This document shows, piece after piece, positions 1 to 7,745 of a stretch of 10,091 nt of DNA; position 1 is the stretch's first letter, and the number at the start of each line of letters is the position of its first letter. The notes under the pieces are model-generated. The model did no database searches, was not told the origin of the DNA, and saw only the letters and a program-made list of their open reading frames with translations. Origin of the DNA: Synura sp. LO234KE (lineage: Eukaryota; Sar; Synurophyceae; Synurales; Mallomonadaceae); the NCBI GenBank assembly GCA_015143735.1, contig VKHC01000086.1, positions 7,801 to 17,891 of the forward strand, read 5' to 3'. The position numbers and the translations under genes were made by a program.

Positions 1-1107
1 TCAGAATATTGTGTAATAATGCTTTCAACGAGTAGCGCGCGACGTGACGGATAAATGAGTAATGTCCATATTGTCATATCTTATCATCTAAAGACACTCA
101 ACACTCAAGAACACTTATGCGTTGCACATCAAAATATTTTATGAAGAAAATTGGACCACTTAAATGTCATCCATAAAGATTCTGCACTATTGGGAGTCCA
201 CCAGACAGGACGTTTATTTCAGGACGAAGATTCTGCCACTACAGGTCGATTGATTTAATTTCTCCTCATTGGCTTATCAGTTAAATATATATTACCTAAA
301 CATACCCTACCCAAACTTCTGACAGATCCTAAATAAATTCTAATAAGATCTCAACGAAAGGGGAAAAGCTGTACTAGAACATACTATTACATTATAAACC
401 TATTGTTTCCCCCTGAATTTTCGACTCGCATGATATTATTCTGCTTACGAAATAGAAACGTATTACTTTCTTAAACTTTTTCTCTAGTTCTGGTTCATAT
501 TTTTATGAACATTTTGAGCGATATATACAACATACAAAGAAAAACACTCGGGAAGTACTTTTACAAATCTACGGTAAGTTTAATCGCTTAAACCTTTTTT
601 CAGTACTTTATTGTTAGAAATTAATACTTAAACGTTAGAAATTAAAATTTTCCTTTTCCCCTTAAGCACGGTACTTTAGCGGTATACTTTTTGTGCTTAC
701 TTCTCAGTGTGCGCAGGAGCCACAATAGTACGGATTTCTGTACACGAATGCATGCATATCTGGAGGAAAGGAATCGCACCCACTCTTGGGGCGTGACTCA
801 TGAACTCCGCTTCCTACCCCCAATGCGTAACAATGTGCTGGGTACTAACCACTTACAAGGAAGCCTCTGTATTAGTAGCCAATTTCACTGGGTAGGAACT
901 GGTTTGCTGCTCGTATTTTGATATCTCTATATGCCTGTATGCATGCTAATAACAATTACGATGTAAGATTTTAGGTGAACAGCATGCTTCCACAAATTTT
1001 GAAAGGAATGTAATGAGAAAGATAAAAGTTGTTTAAGAAGGGACAAGAATTAAACACAAATGACAGGTTGCTTGACTGATAAGGAAAAGAAAGAGTTAGG
1101 AATTCGT
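1..1107. other. AT-rich intergenic flank, no gene seen
   Basis: This stretch lies 3' of the minus-strand CSP41-like gene. It is AT-rich with many stops in all frames. The longest open stretch (691-921, plus strand) opens without an ATG and resembles no family I know. A short direct repeat lies at 613-645. I saw no tRNA, rRNA or transposase signature. The first tens of bases below 1108 should hold the 3' UTR of the CSP41-like gene; I see no canonical AATAAA on the minus strand close to the stop. Confidence 0.6.
613..645. repeat. Short direct repeat, 12-bp unit, period 21
   Basis: The 12-mer GTTAGAAATTAA occurs at 613-624 and again at 634-645. It sits in AT-rich non-coding DNA and is a likely remnant of a small local duplication. 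No function is evident. Confidence 0.6.
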
Positions 1108-3540
1108 CTACACCCGCGCAACGACGCGCTCGTCCTTTAGAACCAACTCATCAGCGGAGAAATCTAAATCCAGCTTTCCTGCGGCCTTCTTGTGCACGAA
1201 ATCATTAAGGTAGGAGTCCCGAAGTCCCTGCAGCATGTTATACTTCGGCGCCCAGTCTAGGTCCGCCATCGCCTTATCCACTATGCGACAAAAATGCAGA
1301 GGCCCAGGTTAAATATACGGAATACGGGACAGAGGCCCAAGTCCACCCACAGTCCCGCCCCAAATGCAATATCTAAGGCAAAGACGCACCAGAGCAGAAG
1401 AAATGTTGTTCCCTCATTGGGAAGGCTTTCCTGTCCCCGAAATCGAACTGGCTCTTGTTGTAGAAACGGATACTTCCCGCTGAGTCGGGTATTGAAGTCA
1501 AGTAAACAAATATTAGAGAATGTGTTCCACTTCCATATGCTGCGGAGAATATTATATCTAGATGAATAAGTACGCGCATTTACTCCCCCACCATAAATAC
1601 GAACTGACCAGTTCGCTATCTCTGCACGTCCCACAACCATATTCGAATTATAAAAACAGTCGAACAGTGCAAGAACAATAATCTAGAGAACTACGAGCCC
1701 TTCACTTACGTTTCAGTGCGATTCCCATCGCCTCAGCACACAACACTGTCAGCCCTTCAAAAGTAACGGATTGTATGTCCTACCATCGGAGAAAGGTGCG
1801 GCGGTGGGCAATCAGATTTGATTTCGTTGCATCGCTCAGAGGAAGGACCACGCAATCGCAAGTGAGCTTGTCCCCAGAGTAAAAGAATAATAAGAAGCCC
1901 GCCTGAGAAGACTGGCGGGAAGTTTGGAAAAGGACATCCACGAAAGCACCTCTGCATCTCGCGGAGCGGGCGCAGGGAAATAGTGGCCCACAGACCTCAC
2001 CTGAATATTGTATATCTGACCCTTAGCTTTCTCGTTACCCACGACTTGGGCCATAGCCACAGCAAGGTCTTCCACATGACCGAGCCCCGTGATGTGCTGA
2101 CCATGTCCTGGGCGTCACCCACGCAATCGGAAGCGAAAAGAGGACAGGAACCTTAGTCACATATACTCCATCAAGAACTTATTTTTACTAATATAAGAGC
2201 ATGATCAAGAAGAAAATATATTTTATATAGGCTGCGAACTGAAGATGGATTTCAAGTGTTTCACAGGATTAGCATAATAGACGGAAGATAAACTATTCGA
2301 CTTGTCAGTATTCTGAAACATCCCATATTTCGGGTATTTTGAAGAGGTGTATCAGGTTACGTCAGGTCCGCGCGACAAGTGCGACGTGTCAGGAGGCCCC
2401 ATATGTTGAGAAGTACTGTCTCGCTCACCTGGAATGACCACGGTACGGCCTTGATCTGAATAAAGGTTCGGATAAATGAAAGCTAGGATTAGAGCCACAG
2501 ATGTACTAACAAACACAATATCTACAAACGCACAAACATCTCATGGCATAAGTAAGAAGTTGACAGGAGCACCAGTTAGGTGGGTAGCGTATGTGAATAA
2601 AGTCGAGTGCGGTTGAGAATCGCCGAGCTGTTTGAAAACCTTACAGGTGAGCGTTCAGGACGAGCAGCCAGTCGCAAGGATGTGCATTTCGATGGAACAG
2701 GGATGCGTACGAACCTAATCGAGTGAAAAAGTATTCCTCTAGCGGATTATAATTGAGTGGTCCGTAGATATAAGTCGGTCGAATCGAAGTAAACGGAATT
2801 CCAGATTGCTTCAGATAGCTGAAGTTGGGATATTAAAAAAAATCATGAATAGAAAAATAGAAATCATTTGTGCAAGATTTTGTTCCAAAATTGGTGGAAT
2901 AAGTTCTTTCGATTATGGACTACAAATCGCACTAATGAACTGCGTTATTGTACTGCTTACGCCTCTGTTTCCAATTTCCCCTTATGTCTGCTCTTCACAT
3001 CTTCGTTATCCCCCTAAGCAACCATTTGTATCAAACATCAGCAGAACAAGTAGATCGACGGTATAAATTTAAAAATACCTCAACGTGTGGCATTAATAGA
3101 GATTTCTTGTACACTCCGGCGCTGCTCATGTATATAAATTGTTCGATGTGTCCATTCAAAATGTCGACTAAAGGACTCGTGTCCGCAGCCTCACGACCAT
3201 TCATATCATAGACAACATCAAAATCCTTTGGATTTATTTTTGACTTTAAATCCTGTCCGGATAGAACGGAATGTCAGAGTACGTGAAAGCAATTGATTGA
3301 AGCTTGAAGATCTTTTGGAGAGAAACCCACATTAGCATCTTGTCTATTCCCATTGATAAAATTGGTGCGTTCTTTCCTCTTGAGGAATTCATCCTCACTC
3401 TCTTTAGGTAATTTTTTCAGAGCAGTTTTTCCTCGGTTAAATAATGTAACTTGGTGACCGCGCATGTTTAGTTCATTCCACAAGTACAAACCACTAAATC
3501 GAGTGCCACCAACGATAAGGACACGCTTCGAATCAGCCAT
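1108..3540 (-). CDS. CSP41b-like atypical SDR (NAD-dependent epimerase/dehydratase family), nine exons
   Basis: Spliced CDS of 1008 nt, 335 aa. Exons in order: 3540-3331, 3252-3079, 3013-2961, 2818-2715, 2455-2429, 2107-2001, 1779-1710, 1479-1390, 1280-1108 (stop TAG at 1108-1110). All eight introns are GT-AG, and phases 0,0,2,1,1,0,1,1 join without a break. Visible motifs: Rossmann nucleotide-binding GGTRFSG at residues 11-17, FNRGKT at 34-39, FDVVYDMNGRE at 81-91, SSAGVY at 113-118, KSRHKGK at 135-141, SIRPTYIYGPLNYNP at 157-171, GLGHVEDLA at 197-205, QFDFGDRKAFPMREQHFF at 259-276. These match plant and algal CSP41b along the whole length. Plant CSP41 proteins are chloroplast RNA-binding/endonuclease factors that stabilise transcripts; the enzyme activity here is unknown. 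No transit peptide precedes the Rossmann strand, so a cytosolic location is likelier. As in CSP41b, the SDR Tyr of YxxxK appears to be Arg137 (RHKGK). The start at 3540 has A at -3 and G at +4. Confidence 0.93.
2429..2455 (-). other. 27-nt microexon (exon 5) of the CSP41-like gene
   Basis: This exon lies between a 259-nt intron (2456-2714) and a 321-nt intron (2108-2428). It supplies most of Asp181-Gln-Gly-Arg-Thr-Val-Val-Ile-Pro-Gly190, with both edge codons split (phase 1 on each side). TTCAG precedes it and GTGAGC follows it. The encoded GRTVVIPG is the conserved CSP41 GRPxPIPG segment, and without it the reading frame joins exon 4 to exon 6 but loses this loop (27 nt is a multiple of 3). 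Skipping would therefore give an in-frame nine-residue deletion. Confidence 0.85.
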
Positions 3541-3567
3541 ATTCAGAGAGAATAGTGAACGCTGCAT
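3541..3567 (-). other. Possible alternative upstream start of the CSP41-like gene
   Basis: An in-frame ATG at 3567-3565 would add nine residues (MQRSLFSLN) before the preferred Met. A stop codon lies immediately upstream of it (TAG, 3570-3568), so this is the longest N-terminus without another exon. Its context is weak (T at -3), while the ATG at 3540 has A at -3 and G at +4, and the Rossmann fold begins right after the second Met. Leaky scanning could give both forms. The nine residues are too short for a plastid transit peptide. Confidence 0.35.
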
Positions 3568-3637
3568 CTATCGATAAATTGTTTAAATTATATTAAAGAC
3601 TAGAGAATTAAATAATAGGTTAATTAATTACATTCAA

Positions 3638-3714
3638 CCTCTGACCGCCGATAAAAAATGCACTAGTGCAGTTAAGAGACAAAAATAAACACAATAACCT
3701 CATGGCGGTCGAGG
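3638..3714. repeat. Inverted repeat CCTC(T)GACCGCC / GGCGGTCGAGG in the shared promoter region
   Basis: The left arm at 3638-3649 and the right arm at 3704-3714 are complementary over 11 bp with one extra T in the left arm. A perfect 12-bp palindrome, TGCACTAGTGCA (3659-3670), lies between the arms. The arms are GC-rich islands in AT-rich DNA, as expected of paired binding sites for a factor, or of a stem of about 11 bp with a 54-nt loop. Function is inferred only from location. Confidence 0.5.
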
Positions 3715-3983
3715 AAAAATTGATGCAATAATTCATAGTCTGAAACCTAAAACAGCAATTGCTTCGGGTGATTTTTGTTCACTTCTACTTGAAGTTGTGA
3801 AAAGTCCACAGTTTATAATCCTTCAAGAACACAGTATGTACACTAAGTATGCCCTCTTTCGGTTCTTCGAGATCCTTTACAGGTATACTGCACTTGTTCT
3901 GAAGGCATAATTTGTTTGAGTTGATAAATTTCTTTTGTTACTATCTCTGATTCAGCATTTATAAGAATTAAATTTTATTGAAG

Positions 3984-6546
3984 ATGGGCAATAAAAATTC
4001 TCAACTATCTAATCTGGGGGTTTCAATGCGCAATAACGCAATTGCTGACAGTAACATGGACGAGAAAACAGCCAAGGAGAATGCAATCATAAAAGCAATT
4101 ATTCAACGCTATTCCACAGACCAAGACCTAAATAGTACGCAAATGAGGGCTGTGGTTAAAATTCAACGTCAAGCGAGAAGGAAAAACGCGTGGAAAGTTG
4201 CACAAAGGGAAAACCAATGGAAGGTGAGCATGGAATTTTAATATCTCAACGGTCTTTGCATAGTCCTCTTTATTTTAATTTCAGATTTTTAATGATTTGG
4301 ATACCCGGGATGAAGCGGATATGCTTGGATTGGCAATATTCATGCAAACTCTACTAGATGCGGTTCCAAATGGAGGCGACTTCGCGAATACACTCTTGGT
4401 TAACGATGACGAAGATGACGTAGATTCTGGAACTATTCAACTTGACCATATTCGCATTGCGTCTAATGATGACATCAAACCAGATGAAGACTTTGATTTA
4501 CCGAAAGGAGATATTACTCCAGCCGTAGCGTTGGACATCGTAGAACTGTATCGTTCTGGTGGGCGCTTGTCAACAAAATCTGTTCAAAAAATCTTGAGAG
4601 TAGCTTATAAATGGTTTAAAGCGCTACCCAATACAACAACCATTCATATTGGAGATGACGTGAAGTTGAATGTGATAGGAGATATCCATGGTCAGCTTGG
4701 AGACTTATTTTACATACTCGATGAGGCCGGCGAACCAGGACCCAAAAACAAGTTTGTGTTCAATGGGGATTTTGTAGATCGTGGAAGCAACGGCGTTGAG
4801 GTAATCAGTGTGTTGTTGGCCTTAGCTGTTGCCATGCCCGAGAATGTCTTTCTTAACCGTGGGAACCACGAGGACCACGCCATCTGCTGCGTCTATGGAT
4901 TCCAAAGAGAATGCAAAGAGAAGTACGACGAGTTGACCTTCGGAATGTTTGCAGAGGTGTTCCGCTTCTTGCCGCTCTTTACAGTTGTGAATGAGACTTT
5001 ATTCATTATCCACGGAGGACTGTTCCACGACCGCGAAGTCACGTTGTCGGACCTGGCCGAGATCGACCGCTCGGACTATATGCCCAAACCCCAAGTGCCT
5101 TATCCGCACTGTGCCGTTGGGTTGGATGAGGAGGGACAGCGAAAGGAATTCCTGAAGCAACTGCAGCGAGACGCATTGTGGTTAGTACGTGAGCCATCCC
5201 ACATTCGTTCTATCTAATGGTTTAGATTTACGGCAGCCACTCTGTGATCTGTGATGGCTGATTCGTAGTCGCCTACTTGTATGTTTCAGTTCCCTTGCTG
5301 TGGGTTTTTACGTCCAATAACCCCTCTCTACCGACGCCCACCTCAACGTTGCTCTTTCTTTTTTTAAATTCTGATTATCTCATCCTTGCTCCTCCTGCCC
5401 GCGTCCCGGCTAGGTCCGACCCAGAGGACCGCAATGGCCTGGGTCGCAGCGTGCGTGGCGCAGGAGTGCACTTCGGGCCCGACGTAACGAAGGAGTTCTT
5501 GGACAAGAACGGACTGAGTATGGTGATCCGCAGTCATGAGTGTGTGCGGAAGGGATTCGAGCTGCCGTTCTCAGGACACAACGCTCCCCTTCTCGGCACG
5601 ATATTCTCCGCCTCCAATTACAGCGGCGGCGACAATGAGGGCGCCTACATGGTATTCTGCACGCATCCCATGACAGGGGCCACCCAGGTGAGAAATAGTG
5701 GCATGTACTATTACATCCGGACATACAAGACGTCGGAGGCCGAGGCATCGCTAGTGAGCGCCAACATGCAGTCCTTACAAGGCCTCATCCTCAAGAAGAG
5801 GAGCGCTCTCAACCAGGCCTTCCAGGCGGCAGATACGCACAATACCGGGTTCGTGTCCAAGCTCACCTGGGCGGAGGTCATGACCCGGGTGACCCAGGTC
5901 CAGATCAGATGGTTGACGACCTTATCCATCATCGCCCCGCCGGAGGTTGTCAAAGGCGGCACTGTAGAGTATGGCCCGTTCCTGGCATCTTTCTCGGCCC
6001 GTCTGGGGGAGAACACGGGTAATCTGATGGACGCGATGTACGCCCAGCGCACGAAACTAGAGGCCATATTCCACTACTTCGACCGCGACGGCAACGGGAC
6101 CATCTCCCGGGCCGAGTTCCGCCAAGGCTGCGAACTGCTCAACACCACGTTGCCACCCGATCAACAGCTCGCGAACTTCGACCACATTCTAGACCTGATG
6201 GATTTCGACCAGAGCGATTCCATAGACATCAACGAATTCTTTGAGGTGAGGGGTAATTCGAATTGCCGGTGTTCCACCCCTCATCGCCACTTTTGGAGCC
6301 CAGCTCTTGTTTTCTTCATCCAATTTTGCTATGTTGTGATGTACACAACGGCCGAACTCAGCCTTTAGATAATGCCTTTGTGTTAATGAATCTACCACTC
6401 TCGTATCCTCGGCTCAACACTTCTCGTAATTGGGCATGTTAATATGAAACGTAAATGTGTCTCTATTTTAGGTATTTCGAATCTTGGACGCCCAGGATGG
6501 GCAAGTGGATGGAATAATTGACCTCGCGAAGCAGACCAAGAAATGA
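3984..6546 (+). CDS. PPEF: PPEF/rdgC-type serine/threonine protein phosphatase with EF-hands, four exons
   Basis: Spliced CDS of 2043 nt, 680 aa. Exons: 3984-4223, 4285-5180, 5414-6245, 6472-6546; GT-AG introns of 61, 233 and 226 nt in phases 0, 2 and 0. The second junction rebuilds Trp379 of the W-SDPED motif. The N-terminus MGNKNS fits the N-myristoylation consensus, so membrane anchoring is likely. An IQ-type calmodulin-binding motif lies at 58-71 (IQ at 60-61, Arg65-Arg66). An acidic linker (121-127) precedes the catalytic domain. PPP metal and phosphate ligands are all visible: GDIHG 212-216, GDFVDRG 241-247, GNHED 273-277, HGG 323-325, RSHE 418-421, SASNY 444-448. EF-hand loops: degenerate at 519-530, canonical at 602-613, near-canonical at 642-653 (Asp at loop position 6 instead of Gly). 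Domain order and length match animal PPEF, a Ca2+/calmodulin-regulated phosphatase dephosphorylating Ser/Thr; its substrate here is unknown. The ATG has A at -3 and G at +4. Confidence 0.95.
4224..4284 (+). other. PPEF intron 1 (61 nt, phase 0)
   Basis: GTGAGC donor and TTTCAG acceptor. It separates the exon carrying the myristoylation and IQ region from the exon with most of the catalytic domain. Read-through adds five codons and stops at 4239-4241, so retention would yield only the short lipid-anchored, calmodulin-binding N-terminus. Confidence 0.88.
5181..5413 (+). other. PPEF intron 2 (233 nt, phase 2)
   Basis: GTTAGT donor and CGGCTAG acceptor after a pyrimidine-rich stretch. Splicing here restores DALW-SDPEDRNG, the conserved PPP segment, with Trp379 split TG/G. 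A second GT four bases downstream (GTACGT at 5185) does not keep the frame. Retention stops at 5215-5217, before the third part of the active site. The 3' part of the intron (5277-5413) happens to be open in the exon 3 frame. Confidence 0.85.
6246..6471 (+). other. PPEF intron 3 (226 nt, phase 0)
   Basis: GTGAGG donor directly after the last EF-hand (NEFFE) and TTTTAG acceptor. The last exon adds 24 residues starting VFRILDAQDG, which continue the helix after the EF-hand loop. Retention would instead add 40 residues ending at a stop at 6366-6368, rich in hydrophobic and aromatic residues. Confidence 0.85.
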
Positions 6547-6890
6547 ATATGTTTGCGTTACGCAGTGATAAAACAAGGAATCGACTGGCGCGTTGCTTTC
6601 ATATATATTCGCTTTGCTTGGGCTTCAGGAATGCTTTGTTGTTGGGTTGAGTGAGTAATTAGGTTGACCAAATACATTTATGATCACTTTGGTTGGTGGG
6701 AGGGTCTGGGAGAATCCAGGGTGACGAAGTAATATGTTCTCAGTGGGAGGGGGTGTACTTTCTGCTTTTGTATAGAACCGTTTTCACGCTACCAAACAAT
6801 CGGACACTTTGACCTAAATTTGATTTGGAAGAGTTTCCGATGTAACCATAAGATTTCGCTCACATCGCATCACTTCCACATCTTCACCGA

Positions 6891-6896
6891 AATAAA
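6891..6896 (+). terminator. Possible polyadenylation signal AATAAA
   Basis: The hexamer lies 345 nt downstream of the PPEF stop in an AT-rich stretch. It is the only canonical hexamer I noticed in this part of the flank. Many protists do not rely on AATAAA, so this is tentative. Confidence 0.25.
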
Positions 6897-7582
6897 TTAT
6901 AACACACCTTATGCACATTGAAATGCGCCTAGACTATTCCACAACGATGGCTTCAATTGGTTGCCTTCTGGATTTCAATTAATTTATACATTATTTTAAT
7001 GGCCTGAACAAGCTTTAATGCATCGAAGTGGAAGAGATTTTAAGTGTGGGGATGAAGGTGAATTAGGTGATTGTTGGCGGCTCCTGCAAAGTGCGATGGA
7101 GGAAGTGTGAATGCTTTCACTTTGTGGATGGATGAATTACTCCGCCGGGTCAAGGGTGCGTGCTCTTCTATTCTTGCGTATATTTCTTCTTCGATCAAAT
7201 TTAAGGATATTGGCGTTTGCAGCAATGTCATGTTTGGAAGGATGTGGTCGGGAGGTAACTAGGCGGTTGTTTGATCCATGTTGATGATTTGTTGCGAGGA
7301 CAGTAAAACCCTAAAATTGATCTTACTCTATCTTTGACTTATTTGAAAACATTAGATCTCCGCGTTAGCAGCACCGGCAAGTTCCTGGAAGTAAATTACT
7401 ACTATGCGATCATGAGAAACGTAAGAAACAAGATACAATGAATACTTCGGGTGGACGAGCAGCTGCAAATCGTCTATCGTAAGTTACATTAGGTTGCTTC
7501 TTGTTGAACAGTCGCATGATCGTCGATATAATACGCCGACGTCCGCATGCCTAATTTCAGGGACTTTGGTACCTAGAGGGCT

Positions 7583-7601
7583 CTGTGGTACTGCTGTGGT
7601 A
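7583..7601 (+). repeat. Direct repeat CTGTGGTA, period 11
   Basis: CTGTGGTA occurs at 7583-7590 and 7594-7601, directly abutting the left end of the CCGCTA-type element. It may be part of that element or of its insertion footprint. Confidence 0.4.
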
Positions 7602-7602
7602 G

Positions 7603-7745
7603 ATGCTATTATAGCGGACCGCTATAGTCAATATTAGTATAGCGGTTTACTAAGAACGCTGACATCGTACTAACCGCTACAGCGGCACCGCCAAAGTCGC
7701 CGCTAGTATAATGGCTCACCGCGTACCGTAGCTCCGCTATAGCAT
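7603..7745. mobile_element. MITE-like inverted-repeat element made of CCGCTA/TAGCGG units
   Basis: About 143 bp bounded by imperfect terminal inverted repeats: ATGCTATTATAGCGGA at 7603-7618 and TCCGCTATAGCAT at 7733-7745 (they pair with a gap of three bases). Inside, TAGCGG or its complement recurs at 7612, 7619, 7640, 7674, 7700 and 7734, plus a CAGCGG at 7680. Pairs form short palindromes (7612-7624 and 7674-7685). Dense short subterminal repeats in both orientations are typical of non-autonomous DNA transposons, and repeats of this sort occur in hAT-type elements. I find no clear target-site duplication and no coding capacity. An old or degraded copy is likely. Confidence 0.5.

Larger units (their letters stand above)
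3541..3983. promoter_or_regulatory. Shared 5' region between divergent genes, putative bidirectional promoter
   Basis: The CSP41-like gene starts leftward at 3540 and the PPEF gene starts rightward at 3984, so 443 nt must hold both 5' UTRs and both promoters unless a further 5' non-coding exon exists. The stretch is AT-rich. TA-rich runs lie near each end (3575-3630 and 3955-3980). An inverted repeat and a 12-bp palindrome lie nearer the CSP41-like start. No clear TATA box can be assigned with confidence. Co-regulation is an inference from position only. Confidence 0.5.
6547..7602. other. 3' flank of PPEF and intergenic DNA
   Basis: This should begin with the PPEF 3' UTR. A G-rich patch lies at about 6690-6760. 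A canonical AATAAA occurs at 6891-6896, 345 nt after the stop, and could be the polyadenylation signal if the lineage uses that hexamer. Open stretches near 7040-7262 exist on both strands but are short, overlap each other and resemble no known protein. No RNA gene was recognised. Confidence 0.5.

Noticed and set aside
691-921. Open frame of 76 codons on the plus strand
   Set aside because: It opens at a TTG; the first ATG is well inside. The translation looks like random sequence.
1281-2075. Several minus-strand open frames taken as separate small genes
   Set aside because: They are the exons of the CSP41-like gene running into introns. Parts such as VGNEKAKGQIYNIQ and QFDFGDRKAFPM join in frame only after splicing.
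2640-2714. Possible coding exon on the minus strand with donor-like GTAAGG
   Set aside because: I first tried to fit this stretch as the exon before the GRTVVIPG segment. The phase did not match, and ending exon 4 at 2715 gives a perfect family match instead, so it is intron 4.
3253-3282. A 30-nt mini-intron in the CSP41-like gene (GTACTC donor)
   Set aside because: It keeps the frame but leaves 16 extra residues without family counterpart. The donor at 3330 gives a 78-nt intron and an ungapped match, so that was chosen.
5658-5740. GTGAGA at 5688 as a possible donor inside PPEF exon 3 (42-nt intron)
   Set aside because: The sequence across it codes for a plausible PPEF beta-strand region (GMYYYIRTYKT), stays in frame and needs no splicing.
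5410-6067. Minus-strand open frames of 112 and 118 codons within PPEF
   Set aside because: They are antisense shadows of the GC-rich PPEF exon 3, with arginine/cysteine-rich translations of no known family.
7040-7262. Overlapping 63-codon open frames on both strands
   Set aside because: They overlap each other, are short and match no motif. Neither shows splice-linked partners.
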